A DNA stretch of 64,000 bases from Macrococcus sp. DPC7161. Its GTDB lineage: Bacteria > Bacillota > Bacilli > Staphylococcales > Staphylococcaceae. Position numbers and translations under genes: made by a program. The notes under the pieces were generated by a model. The model was not told the DNA's origin, searched no databases, and worked only from the letters and a program-made list of their open reading frames with translations. Positions 36,476 through 46,417 of this stretch are shown piece after piece. Position 1 is the stretch's first letter. Each line of letters begins with the position of its first letter. The stretch spans positions 1-64,000 of the forward strand of contig NZ_SDSC01000010.1 in assembly GCF_004117835.1 (NCBI RefSeq). The letters are read 5' to 3'.

Positions 36476-39378
36476 AAATAGTATCTTTAGAAGTTTATGG
36501 TTTTGGTAGATTAAGCAATCAAACATTTGAATTAAATCAAACTTTTACCCAAATTTTTGGTGAAAATGAAGCAGGTAAATCTACATTACAACATTTTATT
36601 CATTTAATGTTATTTGGATTTGATCAAATTGATCATCGATTAGAACCGCGATATGCCAATCAATTTGGTGGTAAAATGATCATGCAGTTTGATGATGAAA
36701 CTGTTGAGATTGAGCGTATTTATTTAAACCAAAAAGAAATTCATAACATTACAATGAACGGGATGAAAAAAGACCTTGAATGGTTTAATCAAAAAATCAA
36801 TTTCATCACAAACGATACTTATAAAAACATTTTTTCATTCAATGTGCTAGATTTACAAGAAGTGCATCAGCAATTGACGGAATCACATCTACAAAATTAC
36901 TTACTGCAAGCAGGTATTTTTGGCTCTAATGAATTCAATCATATGAATGATCATATTAAATCTGTTCAAGAGGATTATTTGACTAAAGAAGACAGTCAAA
37001 TCATGAAATCTATTGAAACGATTGAATCTTTAGAATCTAGAATTCATGATAAGATGAAGCAATTTAAAACATATGATGGACTAATTAAAAATAAAACAGC
37101 CGCTCAAAAGAAAGTGGATGAGTATAAGCAACATATCAATCAGTTAACGGAGTTACAAAAACGTAAACAAAAAGAATTGGCATTTCATGATGATATGAAA
37201 TTATGGAAGCAGCTTGAATTAAAACTTAACATTACGGCTCCAAAGTTTCCTGAACACGGGATAGATCGTTATGAAGCACAAAAGCATCAAAATTTAAATT
37301 TAGAACGAGACCATCAGTTAAGACAAGAACGATTGCATCAATTACAAAAGGAAAAAGAACAAATACAGTTAGTCGCTCCTGAATTGATTGCACAAGTGGA
37401 ACAATTAACAAAAGAAGAACAGCATTATAACGAAACAAAAGCCGAAGTTGCGCGTTTAGAACGTTTAATTCAACAATTAAAATCTGAACAAGAAGGCTTA
37501 ATGAATAACTTAGGCTGGTCAAGTATTCATGATGTTGAAGTTGGTGAATTGATTGAAAGTCAAATACATCAAGAAACAAGAAATTATGAAAAAGCGCAAT
37601 TAAACTTAAATCAAATAGAGCGTCAAAAAGCGTTTATTGATACAACATTGAAACAAAAGCAAAAAGATTTAGATACATTAAATAAAGGCATCGTTCATGA
37701 TGAACGTTTCGAAAAAGGTGTTCAATTAGCTTCTGATAAACGCCATTTAGAAGAAAAAACAACACTATACAAATCGATAGATGATGCTTCAAGAAGCTAT
37801 GAAGATAAACAATTAAAGAAATATAACCAATTACGCTTATTATTTGTATTATTATCATTTGTATTTTTAGGGGCATCTGTTTATAGTTTCTTAAACCAAC
37901 AAATGATCTTTGGTGCTTTATTTGCAGTATTACTGTGCTTTAGCATTATTTTACTAGTATTTAACAAAAAACCTGAACTTCATTTTAATAAGGCATTGCA
38001 TGATGAAATTGAGACATTAACCGAAAGTGTTAATCAGTTATCAAAGCACTATGATTTATCATTTGATGTGAATGAACAACGTGATTTACGACAACAAAAA
38101 GCAATGTTAGAAGATGCGATTCAACGTGAGAAAAATAATTTAACACACCATGTTCAAGAAGCGGATTCGACTACTAAAGCATTAAATCAAGCGAAAGAAC
38201 AATTACAGTTTCTTCAACAAAAATTACATATTCAAAATCAATTTGATATCACGCATTTAGGTATAGCTGTAAAATTGATACATTCTATTCATCAAAACAA
38301 AAAAGAATTGCAAGCATTGATGCAACAGTTAGAAGAAAAGAATACAGAAATCGAGCGTATTCACACCATTAAAAATGGTATCAATCAACAATTAAATGTT
38401 GATATCAATGAATCTTCGATGTTCCATGACTTAAAGCAAATTCTTGCGCAAAATGAAAAAATGCATTTTAGACTAGAAAAAAATGAAGAACAGTTAAGTC
38501 TTGTTCAAAAAGAAATCGAAATCATTGATCGCAGTTTAAACAAAGTAGCTGAAGAAATGCACGCTTTATTCCAAATGGCGAATGCACAAGATGAAAGTCA
38601 TTATTACCAACAGTTTGAAAAATATAGTGAATATCAAAATCATTTATCATCATTCCAAAATGTATCTAAAAAATTAGAGTCTGAAAACTTTGCATATGAA
38701 ACACTCAGCGAACTTGCATATGTAACGACTGAAGACTTACGTATTCAAGAAAGTGAACTTCAAGATCATTTATATGAAATTCAAAGTTTGTTGAATGAAC
38801 AAACACAACAAATTCAAGAAATCCAAAATGAAATGACGATTATTGAACGCGATGGTACATTACCACTTTTAAGACAAAAATTAAATATTGAAACAGCAAA
38901 ACTTAACAAGTTGGTGAAAGATTTATCAAGCGTGAACTATATCGAAGTATTAATCAATGCACACGTTAAAATGGTGCGTGACAAACGTATGCCTGAAGTT
39001 ATTGATGCAGCAACAGATTACTTCAATGATTTAACGAACCAAAAGTACACACAAATCAAATACATCAATCATCAATTGGTTGTTAAGCAAAACGATGGAC
39101 AACTGTTCCATCCAACGGATTTATCTCAATCAACGAAAGAATTATTATATATCGCATTTAGATTAAGCTTAATCAAATCATTAAATAAATACTATCCATT
39201 CCCTATCTTAATTGATGATGCTTTCGTTCATTTTGACAAAGAACGAAGAGAGCGTATTATTGAGAAATTAATGAAGATAGATTCAAATCAAGTATTGTAT
39301 TTTACATGTAATCGATCAACTGTAGTGAATCAAAAACAAACGATTACAATCATGCACCAATCAAAGGAGGCTAAATGA
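36472..39378 (+). CDS. SMC/SbcC-like AAA ATPase (YhaN)
   Basis: A 968-residue protein: N-terminal Walker [11 protein letters not shown] near residue 36, long coiled coils from ~170 to ~830, and a C-terminal head with [18 protein letters not shown] (signature) and [14 protein letters not shown] (Walker B/D-loop). Unusually for SbcC, residues ~455-500 contain two hydrophobic segments ([16 protein letters not shown] and [16 protein letters not shown]) in the middle of the coil, a feature of YhaN proteins, so it may be membrane-tethered. Overlaps both neighbours by 4 bases. Confidence 0.88.
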   Translation: MKIVSLEVYGFGRLSNQTFELNQTFTQIFGENEAGKSTLQHFIHLMLFGFDQIDHRLEPRYANQFGGKMIMQFDDETVEIERIYLNQKEIHNITMNGMKKDLEWFNQKINFITNDTYKNIFSFNVLDLQEVHQQLTESHLQNYLLQAGIFGSNEFNHMNDHIKSVQEDYLTKEDSQIMKSIETIESLESRIHDKMKQFKTYDGLIKNKTAAQKKVDEYKQHINQLTELQKRKQKELAFHDDMKLWKQLELKLNITAPKFPEHGIDRYEAQKHQNLNLERDHQLRQERLHQLQKEKEQIQLVAPELIAQVEQLTKEEQHYNETKAEVARLERLIQQLKSEQEGLMNNLGWSSIHDVEVGELIESQIHQETRNYEKAQLNLNQIERQKAFIDTTLKQKQKDLDTLNKGIVHDERFEKGVQLASDKRHLEEKTTLYKSIDDASRSYEDKQLKKYNQLRLLFVLLSFVFLGASVYSFLNQQMIFGALFAVLLCFSIILLVFNKKPELHFNKALHDEIETLTESVNQLSKHYDLSFDVNEQRDLRQQKAMLEDAIQREKNNLTHHVQEADSTTKALNQAKEQLQFLQQKLHIQNQFDITHLGIAVKLIHSIHQNKKELQALMQQLEEKNTEIERIHTIKNGINQQLNVDINESSMFHDLKQILAQNEKMHFRLEKNEEQLSLVQKEIEIIDRSLNKVAEEMHALFQMANAQDESHYYQQFEKYSEYQNHLSSFQNVSKKLESENFAYETLSELAYVTTEDLRIQESELQDHLYEIQSLLNEQTQQIQEIQNEMTIIERDGTLPLLRQKLNIETAKLNKLVKDLSSVNYIEVLINAHVKMVRDKRMPEVIDAATDYFNDLTNQKYTQIKYINHQLVVKQNDGQLFHPTDLSQSTKELLYIAFRLSLIKSLNKYYPFPILIDDAFVHFDKERRERIIEKLMKIDSNQVLYFTCNRSTVVNQKQTITIMHQSKEAK

Positions 39379-40319
39379 TGAGAACGATAGAAACGTTAAA
39401 AAAAGGGCAGTCCTTTGACGCATACTTTTTAATTCATAAAGCAACACAAGGTGTTACCAATCAAGGGAAACCTTATTTAACCTTAATATTCAAGGATAAA
39501 AGTGGAGAAATTGAAGCAAGATTTTGGACACCAACGCCACAAGACATGACTACATTAAAAGGTGAAACAATTGTTAGAGCTAAAGGCGATATTATTGAAT
39601 ATAAAAATAAATTGCAACTTAAAGTCAACGCCATTCGAATAGCGAATGAAGAAGATCCTGTTAAACTTGAGCACTTTTTAGAAAACGCACCAATCGATAA
39701 AGATGAGATGATGAATGCGTTAATGAAGTATGTATTAGATATTGAAAATGCAAACTTACAACGTATTACACGATTACTATTAAAAAAATATCAAACAGAA
39801 TTTATCGTCTTTCCAGCAGCAAGTTCAAATCATCACAACTTTGTATCAGGATTGTTATATCACGTATTATGCATGCTTAAGCAAGCTGAAGCTTTAGTAG
39901 CTATATATCCAACATTAAACAAAAGTTTATTGTACTCAGGTATCATTTTGCATGACATGGGTAAAGTGAAAGAGTTGAGTGGACCAGTTGCAACGACATA
40001 CACTGCAGAAGGTAATTTACTTGGACATATTTCAATCATGAGTGATGAAATTGCACAAATGGCTCGTGAACATAACATAGAAGGGGAAGAGATTATGTTA
40101 TTAAGACATATGATACTTTCTCATCATGGAAAATTAGAGTACGGTTCACCAAAACCACCAATGATTAAAGAAGCTGAGATATTGAACTTTATTGATAATA
40201 TTGATGCGAGAATTCAAATGATGGACAAACACCTTAAACGTGTTGAACCAGGCCAATTTACTGAGCGTATATTCCCATTAGAATATCGACAATTTTATAA
40301 ACCGACATCACTGGATTAA
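39375..40319 (+). CDS. yhaM: 3'-5' exoribonuclease YhaM
   Basis: A 314-residue nuclease: OB-fold (~10-100, [11 protein letters not shown]), then an HD domain with [22 protein letters not shown] at ~195 and [10 protein letters not shown]. YhaM-type enzymes (Cbf1 in S. aureus) trim 3' ends of RNA and some DNA. AAAGGAGG precedes ATGATG; ATG 39375 overlaps the YhaN stop by 4 bases and ATG 39378 is also possible. Last gene of the sbcD-sbcC-like operon. Confidence 0.92.
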   Translation: MMRTIETLKKGQSFDAYFLIHKATQGVTNQGKPYLTLIFKDKSGEIEARFWTPTPQDMTTLKGETIVRAKGDIIEYKNKLQLKVNAIRIANEEDPVKLEHFLENAPIDKDEMMNALMKYVLDIENANLQRITRLLLKKYQTEFIVFPAASSNHHNFVSGLLYHVLCMLKQAEALVAIYPTLNKSLLYSGIILHDMGKVKELSGPVATTYTAEGNLLGHISIMSDEIAQMAREHNIEGEEIMLLRHMILSHHGKLEYGSPKPPMIKEAEILNFIDNIDARIQMMDKHLKRVEPGQFTERIFPLEYRQFYKPTSLD

Positions 40320-40321
40320 TA

Positions 40322-40448
40322 AAAAGACTGATATAAAAGCGTTTAGCAACAAGTAAAAACTGAACACGAACCAAAATCGCTTTTTGAATTTGAGTGAGTG
40401 TGATGTTTTTTACCGAAGTTGCTGCTTTTGTATCGTTGATAAAGAGAC
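40322..40448 (+). repeat. Intergenic repeat element, copy C, with inverted arms
   Basis: AAAAGACTGATATAAAAGCG then TTTAGCAACAAGTAAAAACT, related to copies A and B. At ~40411-40437 an inverted, diverged arm (TTTTTACCGAAGTTGCTGCT) follows, and GAGACTGATATAAAAA recurs at 40444. The element is a ~125-bp mosaic between yhaM and the prsA terminator. Confidence 0.62.
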
Positions 40449-40453
40449 TGATA

Positions 40454-40494
40454 TAAAAAAAGTGAGATATCATCATGATATCTCACTTCTTTTA
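40454..40494. terminator. Bidirectional terminator between yhaM and prsA
   Basis: Perfect stem AAGTGAGATATCA/TGATATCTCACTT with a three-base loop and A/T runs on both sides. Confidence 0.9.
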
Positions 40495-40497
40495 TTA

Positions 40498-41421
40498 TTA
40501 TTGCTCACTTGTTTTTGCAGTTAAGATTTGCTCTTCAACATATTTTTTAACTTCTTTATCTTTATAATCCACTTTATAGTCTTTTAATAATTTTTTGTAA
40601 GCATCAATTAAGACATTTGGATCTTTTTGGATTTTAGCCTGTCTTACTTTTTCAATGACTTTTTGTTTTTCTGCTTTAGACAACTTTTCGCTGTCTGCTT
40701 TAATGATGTGGTAACCATATTCAGTTTTAACTAAGTCAGAAATTTCATTTTCTTTAAGTTTGAATAATGCTTTTTCGAATTCTGGTACAGTGTCACCTTT
40801 AACAACATAACCTAATGAACCATTATTCGCTTTTGAACCAGGGTCTCCAGATTCTTTTTTAGCAATTTTACCAAAGTCTTTTGGATTTTCTTTTACTTGT
40901 TTTAAGATTTCTTCAGCTTTTTGTTTCGCTTCTTCTTTTGATAAACCAGATTTATCTGATGAAGATTTTATTTTAATTAATATGTGTGAAGCATTTTTTA
41001 CGTTATCTGCGATATCTTTATCTGTTACTTTAATTGCTTCGTTCATTAATAATTTACGGTACTCGTTTGTTACTTTTGATTCTTTATATTTTTCAACAGT
41101 CATACCTGGTTGTTGTTGTGCTAGGATTTGATTGAATTTATCTTTACCACCAGCTTGTTTTACTTCATCGTCAGTTTGTTTGTTGATTTTATCTTCATCT
41201 ACTTTTTTACCATATTTATCTTTTAAAATATCATTTAAAAGAATTTGGAATGCTGATTTCGCTACTTCATCTTTACCTAAGTTATCAATAACATTTTGAG
41301 TTGTAACGTCTCCAGCTTTAGAAGAGATGATAGTTTCACCACTGTTACTACCACATGCAGCTAAACCAAGTACTGAAACTGATAATGTTGCTGGTAATGC
41401 AATTTTCTTGAAACGATTCAT
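40498..41421 (-). CDS. prsA: Foldase lipoprotein PrsA
   Basis: A 307-residue lipoprotein. Signal sequence with lipobox LAAC places the acylated Cys at residue 23. A parvulin peptidyl-prolyl isomerase domain (~140-235) has ASHILIK, GDPGSKANNGSLGYV and KTEYGYHIIK. Long, Lys-rich helical arms flank it. PrsA folds exported proteins outside the membrane and affects beta-lactam and glycopeptide tolerance. AAGGAG lies 10 bases before the ATG. A DUF3267 gene lies 75 bases upstream on the same strand. Confidence 0.95.
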   Translation of the reverse strand: MNRFKKIALPATLSVSVLGLAACGSNSGETIISSKAGDVTTQNVIDNLGKDEVAKSAFQILLNDILKDKYGKKVDEDKINKQTDDEVKQAGGKDKFNQILAQQQPGMTVEKYKESKVTNEYRKLLMNEAIKVTDKDIADNVKNASHILIKIKSSSDKSGLSKEEAKQKAEEILKQVKENPKDFGKIAKKESGDPGSKANNGSLGYVVKGDTVPEFEKALFKLKENEISDLVKTEYGYHIIKADSEKLSKAEKQKVIEKVRQAKIQKDPNVLIDAYKKLLKDYKVDYKDKEVKKYVEEQILTAKTSEQ

Positions 41422-41496
41422 AAGTAATACTCCTTTTTTCTATATATACTTTGTTATTTATTAAATATACAGAATTATAATGAAAATTAAAAGAAA

Positions 41497-42036
41497 TTAT
41501 GCTTTTATAAGTACTTCGAAGCCGTGTTTTCTTTCTTCCACAAAACAATCCTTTGGTGCTTTATAGACATAGTTTAAATAGATAAAGTCTATAAGTGAAA
41601 TACCTAAATTTACTGAAAAAATAAACAGAAAATAATGAGCATAACTTGGTAATAATATTGCACATGATATCGTAATGACTGAAATAATCATAAATGGTAA
41701 CAATAAAGATAAAATAAACGTATGTTTTTTAACAGGATGATTTAAACGAATATTAAAAATCGGCAACCATTTGTTTTTATTCGTTTGTTGCACGATAAAC
41801 GACTTTGACTTATGTAAGTAAGGCAATACATGTAATGCCTTATGTAATGGATAAATGAATATCAGTGCAATGACAAAGAATATAAAATGATTGTCAGTGA
41901 ATACATTGCCAAAAATACTTGTAAAGATTTCAAAGCTAATGATGTATGACAATATCGTAACGAGACACGACATTAAACTGATGCGTTGCACACCAATTGT
42001 CGTTTTTGGGTTAATGTTTTTTGAACATAAGAACAT
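41497..42036 (-). CDS. DUF3267 membrane protein
   Basis: A 179-residue protein with four hydrophobic segments (~20-40, 50-66, 108-127, 132-155). The family carries a metalloprotease-like HExxH-type motif; here the position reads HKALHVLP, so one metal-site residue (Glu) appears missing and activity is doubtful. AGGTG precedes the ATG. It follows hpr by 39 bases on the same strand and may share its transcript. Confidence 0.75.
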   Translation of the reverse strand: MFLCSKNINPKTTIGVQRISLMSCLVTILSYIISFEIFTSIFGNVFTDNHFIFFVIALIFIYPLHKALHVLPYLHKSKSFIVQQTNKNKWLPIFNIRLNHPVKKHTFILSLLLPFMIISVITISCAILLPSYAHYFLFIFSVNLGISLIDFIYLNYVYKAPKDCFVEERKHGFEVLIKA

Positions 42037-42075
42037 GGTACACCTGATTTCTTTTATAATAAATTCACCAAGCCA

Positions 42076-42621
42076 TTATGCATCATCTGAATTATTTTCG
42101 TCAAGTAAAATCTTAAGCAGTTCTTCGTGAGAACGATCTAGATGTTCAATAAATTCTTGTCCGTATATTTGAGCAACAATAAATTTTATATCCGCAAAGT
42201 TAGGAGAAGTTAATAATACATTTTTATATGCTTCAGTCGCTTCATTAATACGGTCTTCTGATTCTTCATAATGTTTATACGTTTCATATAGTAGGTTTTT
42301 ACCTTTTTCAGTAAGTTCTAAGTATGTATTACGTTTATCGAACTCACTTTTTGGCATGATTAATAATCCACGTTTTTCTAAATTTTTAGCAAAGTTAAAT
42401 ACTGTAGAAACATGCATTACACCATATTGAGATACTTCAGATATCGTTGCTTTTTCTAAGTTACGAATGATGACTAAAATATGATGTTCGTTGATGTTTA
42501 AATCAAACGGTTTAATCCAATTTTGCCAATCTTTTTCTACTGTTTTCCAAAGTGCTTTACTTAATTGTGAGACTTTATGTGTGTAGAGCATTCTTTCTAA
42601 TGTTTCATGATCACGTTTCAT
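42076..42621 (-). CDS. hpr: MarR-type transition-state regulator Hpr (ScoC)
   Basis: A 181-residue winged-helix regulator. NINEHHILVIIRNLEKATISEVSQ and STVFNFAKNLEKRGLLIM form the HTH and wing; the helical C-terminus is acidic (LLDENNSDDA). Hpr/ScoC in B. subtilis represses proteases and is genetically linked to ecs; ecsAB lies 1.2 kb away here. The promoter region on the minus strand has TATAAT near 42655 in the self-complementary stretch TTTACTATAATAGTATAATAA-like 42650-42667, a possible autoregulatory site. Confidence 0.88.
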   Translation of the reverse strand: MKRDHETLERMLYTHKVSQLSKALWKTVEKDWQNWIKPFDLNINEHHILVIIRNLEKATISEVSQYGVMHVSTVFNFAKNLEKRGLLIMPKSEFDKRNTYLELTEKGKNLLYETYKHYEESEDRINEATEAYKNVLLTSPNFADIKFIVAQIYGQEFIEHLDRSHEELLKILLDENNSDDA

Positions 42622-42681
42622 GTCGGTCAGTCCTTTCGAAGATGTATTTTATTATACTATTATAGTAAACCAAAACTATAG

Positions 42682-42708
42682 AAAAAAGTATGATGAATTT
42701 CATCATAC
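42682..42708 (-). terminator. Terminator of the YtxH-domain gene
   Basis: Minus-strand stem GTATGATGA/TCATCATAC followed by six T, between the YtxH gene and hpr. Confidence 0.85.
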
Positions 42709-42760
42709 CTTTAAATTTTTCATATTAATCTAGAACAATTATAATAGTATCATAGAGTTA

Positions 42761-43114
42761 TTATTTGGAAAAGGCTTTCTTCGCTTCATCGGCACGTGAT
42801 TTAATGTTATCAACATCAGATTTGATTTGATTTATATTCGGTTGAATATCCTTTTTATACTGATCAATCATCGTTTTTACTTCTTCACCTAAAGTCTTCA
42901 CAGCTTCTTGAGAAGTTGATTTTACTTTCATCACATTGTCTTTTAATTCTTGTAGTTCTAATTTCATTTGATTACTCGTTGCAGTTGCATCATACTTTGT
43001 ATCTTTAAATCCTTGTCTTAATGCTTGACCTGACTTTGGTGCATTTAAAATAGCTAAAGCTGTCCCAACAGCTGTACCTACAACTAATCCAGTTGCTACT
43101 GATTTTAATTTCAT
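42761..43114 (-). CDS. YtxH-domain protein (YhaH-like)
   Basis: A 117-residue protein with a short N-terminal hydrophobic helix containing GLVVGTAVGTALAILNAPKSG, the YtxH signature, and an amphipathic, Lys-rich helical rest. Probably a membrane-associated stress protein; function unknown. AAAGGAG lies 7 bases before the ATG. Homologous position to yhaH beside hpr and prsA in B. subtilis. Confidence 0.85.
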   Translation of the reverse strand: MKLKSVATGLVVGTAVGTALAILNAPKSGQALRQGFKDTKYDATATSNQMKLELQELKDNVMKVKSTSQEAVKTLGEEVKTMIDQYKKDIQPNINQIKSDVDNIKSRADEAKKAFSK

Positions 43115-43196
43115 AAGAACACTCCTTTTATTTTAGGTATACCCATATTTCTAGATGTTAAGCATAATTTTAATCATATTGAATCACAAGGTAGTG

Positions 43197-43622
43197 TTAC
43201 AATGCTTTTGTGATTTTTTCAACTAAACCATTCATGTATTCATTGTCTTGTGCTAAAGCTTCATGAGTTTCCCATTTGTAACCAAAGCCGTCATCTTTTG
43301 AATCAAAGCGCGGAATGATATGGAAGTGTAAATGAAATACGGATTGGTCAGCAAATGCACGATTATTTTGAATGACATTGATACCTTCAGGTTTCAATGT
43401 TTCATCGATTGCCTTCGCAACTTTTTGTACAGATGTAATAACATGTTGTAAATCAACAGGATCAATCGCTAAAATATCTTCTGCTGGTGTTTTAGGAATA
43501 ACTAATGTGTGTCCAACACTTACTTGTGAAATATCTAAAAATGCATAAGTATATTCGTCTTCATAGATTTTATATGATGGAATATCACCTTTTAAAATTT
43601 TGCTGAATACTGTTTCTGACAT
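43197..43622 (-). CDS. hit: HIT-family nucleotide hydrolase/transferase
   Basis: A 141-residue protein with the histidine triad HLHFH at residues 97-101 and the N-terminal FSKILKGDIPSYKIYEDE motif. HIT proteins hydrolyse nucleoside phosphoramidates or dinucleotides. GGAGG lies 8 bases before the ATG. It is divergent from ecsA, the same hit/ecs arrangement as B. subtilis. The YtxH gene follows by 82 bases with no terminator between. Confidence 0.93.
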   Translation of the reverse strand: MSETVFSKILKGDIPSYKIYEDEYTYAFLDISQVSVGHTLVIPKTPAEDILAIDPVDLQHVITSVQKVAKAIDETLKPEGINVIQNNRAFADQSVFHLHFHIIPRFDSKDDGFGYKWETHEALAQDNEYMNGLVEKITKAL

Positions 43623-43785
43623 AATTTGTCCTCCTCATCTAGCTGTTTTTCATCATTATTTCTTTATATAAGTTTATGATGATATACTTAAAATTATTAT
43701 ATCAAATAATACGTTTTCAATACATTATGACAATCTTTATATTTTTGCTACAATAAATACAATCTTATAGACTGGAGTGATCTTG

Positions 43786-44520
43786 TTGACGGTTAAAGTA
43801 CAACACTTAACAGGTGGATATGCCAACCAACCTGTCATTTACGATATTGATTTTGAATTACAAAAAGGAAGTATTATTGGATTAATTGGGCTCAATGGTG
43901 CTGGTAAAAGTACAACGATTAAGCATATGCTTGGTTTATTGCGTCCAATGGAAGGAGATATTTCAATTGATGACATTTCACTAAATCAACAGCCTTATGA
44001 ATATCGTTCTAAGATTTCATATATTCCAGAGTCTCCAGTGTTATATGATGAACTTACTTTAAAGGAACATATTGATATGACTGCGATGGCTTATGGTTTA
44101 ACTGAAGAAGAAGCCATGAAACGTGCGAAACCTTTATTAAAGACATTGCGACTAGATGATAAACTCAACGTATTTCCAGCACATTTTTCAAAAGGGATGA
44201 AACAGAAAGTGATGATTATTTGTGCATTCATCACACAACCAGACTTACATATTATCGATGAGCCATTTTTAGGTTTAGATCCGTTGGGGATTCAATCGAT
44301 GTTGGACTTAATGGTTGAAGCGAGAGATGCTGGGAGAACGGTATTAATGAGTACACATATTTTAGCGACGGCTGAAAAATATTGTGATCAATTTCTATTA
44401 TTACATCATGGGAAATTAGTAGGTAAAGGAACAATTGAAGATTTAAGAAAACAATTTAATATGCCAAATGCTGCTTTAGATGATATATACATTCATGTAA
44501 CTGGTGATGTGCATGAATAA
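43786..44520 (+). CDS. ecsA: ABC transporter ATPase EcsA
   Basis: A 244-residue ATPase: Walker A GLNGAGKST, signature FSKGMKQK (in place of LSGGQ), Walker B LHIIDEPFLGLDP and His switch STHIL. Ecs affects protein secretion, proteolysis and, in B. subtilis, protease RasP activity. TTG 43786 is chosen because GGAG ends 8 bases before it and the protein then begins MTVKVQHLTGGY; upstream GTG 43777 is part of the ribosome-binding site. ecsB overlaps by 8 bases. Confidence 0.92.
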   Translation: MTVKVQHLTGGYANQPVIYDIDFELQKGSIIGLIGLNGAGKSTTIKHMLGLLRPMEGDISIDDISLNQQPYEYRSKISYIPESPVLYDELTLKEHIDMTAMAYGLTEEEAMKRAKPLLKTLRLDDKLNVFPAHFSKGMKQKVMIICAFITQPDLHIIDEPFLGLDPLGIQSMLDLMVEARDAGRTVLMSTHILATAEKYCDQFLLLHHGKLVGKGTIEDLRKQFNMPNAALDDIYIHVTGDVHE

Positions 44521-45730
44521 GGCAAGACAACTTTTCTTAAATCGAAATCAGCGTCATCAAAAAGAAATGATGTATTATAGTAAATTTGTATTTAATGGCC
44601 ATTTTGTCGTCTTCTTATCGATATTCTTTGGTGCATTAATGCTACAATATTCGCAATTAATTAAGCATTTAGGACCAGGTATTAACTATCATTTAATCAT
44701 TGGTGTCTTATTATGTCTTGCAATATTAGCACCATTAAAGACGCATATGAAACGTGCAGATGAAATTTATTTATTGAATTTTGAAGGTCAAATGCAACCG
44801 TATTTTCAAAGTGCAATTGTACAAAGTTTCTTTAAACGAATTGGTTTATTAGTTGCATTATTTTTAATCTTGCTACCGCTAAATATCAATGCACCAAATT
44901 TTTCAAAGAATGGAACAATCATTGTTTTTGTAAGTATGATCATCATATTGTATTTAGGTTTATGTATTAAAGGTGAAATGTTGAAACTATCTATTAAGCC
45001 GAGTTACATTAATATCGTTATATTCGTGATTAGTTTAGCAGGAATTTACACAGCATTAGAAGGTATTATTTTCACGCCTATAGTTAGTGTCGTCATGTTT
45101 ATTGCTTTATTGTATTTGTTAAAGAAAAATACAAAAGACCGCTTAATGGATTTTTCTCATATTATTCAGTATGAAGAGAATTTAACGCAAAATACATATC
45201 AAATGATCAATATGTTTACTGATGTTAAAGGGATGAAGGGGACCGCGAAAAGAAGAAAAGTGCTAGATGTATTCTTAAGAACAAAGCCACAAACCTACAA
45301 TCATCAGCATATGTTTAAGTTTTTGTTTGTTCGTAACTTTTTAAGAAGTAATGATAGTTTATGGATTATTGTTAGATTGTTGATTATAGCAATATGTGCA
45401 ATGTACTTTTTGAAACATCCATATATAAGTGCCATTTTCGGTTGCTTCTTTGTGTATGTTATGATTTTACAAAGTTCACAGTTTTATAAACAACAAGCCT
45501 TTGGACTATGGCCACAAGTGTGGCCAGTCCAAGAACAGCTTGTTATTAAAGGGTTTAATCAATTTTTAACGCAACTGTCATTGACAGTTACGATTATTTT
45601 AATGATTGCTTATATGGTGATTTGTACAAAGACTTTTTATATAGGTTTCATTATGATTTTAATCATGCTTTGGACAAAACATCAAGTAACACAAAAGATT
45701 TATAAAAAAATGCATTTGTTAAAAGATTAA
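44513..45730 (+). CDS. ecsB: ABC transporter membrane protein EcsB
   Basis: A 405-residue membrane protein with about six to eight hydrophobic helices in two groups (~25-75 and ~95-205, then ~285-390), separated by a soluble loop rich in Lys/Arg. Partner of EcsA. ATG 44513 lies inside the last codons of ecsA, with GGTGATG upstream. Its last 4 bases overlap the end of the convergent traP gene. Confidence 0.9.
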   Translation: MNKARQLFLNRNQRHQKEMMYYSKFVFNGHFVVFLSIFFGALMLQYSQLIKHLGPGINYHLIIGVLLCLAILAPLKTHMKRADEIYLLNFEGQMQPYFQSAIVQSFFKRIGLLVALFLILLPLNINAPNFSKNGTIIVFVSMIIILYLGLCIKGEMLKLSIKPSYINIVIFVISLAGIYTALEGIIFTPIVSVVMFIALLYLLKKNTKDRLMDFSHIIQYEENLTQNTYQMINMFTDVKGMKGTAKRRKVLDVFLRTKPQTYNHQHMFKFLFVRNFLRSNDSLWIIVRLLIIAICAMYFLKHPYISAIFGCFFVYVMILQSSQFYKQQAFGLWPQVWPVQEQLVIKGFNQFLTQLSLTVTIILMIAYMVICTKTFYIGFIMILIMLWTKHQVTQKIYKKMHLLKD

Positions 45731-46245
45731 TGCTCTTGTGTCGGTTCAGGTTCAGGTGTTAAATATTTTACAACGTTCATATTATTCGTAAAGTCCTCAG
45801 AAGCATAGCTTTTGAGGGCTTCTTTTGTGAATTGATTTTGATATACACTCGATTTCTGGAAATCCTTTAATAAATCCATCGTTTCAAATTGGAAGATAAC
45901 AGCATAAGTCTTACCTTGAAATGGTTTTAATAATTGATAAGATTTGAACCCTTCATACGAAGACAATTTCGCAGCATCTAGTTTCGTTTCATTAAATACA
46001 ACTTGTCTCGCTTCTTTAATCGTGAAATATTGTAACAACGTAGGTAAGTTGCTAAGCGCTCCGATTTGATCAATTGTTTCAAATGATTTTGGTGTATTAA
46101 AAGCCGTTTTTTCTGTTGTATTTTCAATTAAATAGACTGCATCACTAGAATAAAACTTTTGGATGTCACGCTTCGTATGTTTATTAATAATTTTATCTAA
46201 GAAAAACTCAGTGCCATATGTAATAAATGTTTTCATCTCTGTCAT
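45727..46245 (-). CDS. traP: TRAP / HmoB-like heme-monooxygenase-fold protein
   Basis: A 172-residue protein. The C-terminal half (~70-155) is an ABM-fold domain with KLSSYEGFKSYQLLKP and FETMDLLKDFQKSSVYQNQF, as in TRAP and B. subtilis HmoB. TRAP was proposed as an RNAIII quorum-sensing target, which later work disputed; heme binding or degradation or a stress role is the better-supported family view. GAGAGGATAG lies 9 bases before the ATG. It is divergent from hemE, consistent with a heme link. Confidence 0.88.
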   Translation of the reverse strand: MTEMKTFITYGTEFFLDKIINKHTKRDIQKFYSSDAVYLIENTTEKTAFNTPKSFETIDQIGALSNLPTLLQYFTIKEARQVVFNETKLDAAKLSSYEGFKSYQLLKPFQGKTYAVIFQFETMDLLKDFQKSSVYQNQFTKEALKSYASEDFTNNMNVVKYLTPEPEPTQEH

Positions 46246-46417
46246 ATTGTTTCTATCCTCTCTAGTTTAATCTTCATGTTTGGTCAGATACATGTTTATA
46301 CCCATTTTAAATGAAAAGCATCATTATGTCAGTTTTATGACAAATGAAAGTCGTCTAATAATCGCATCCACGATATGTTAAAATCAAATTATATGAAATA
46401 ATAGGGGGATTCTATAC

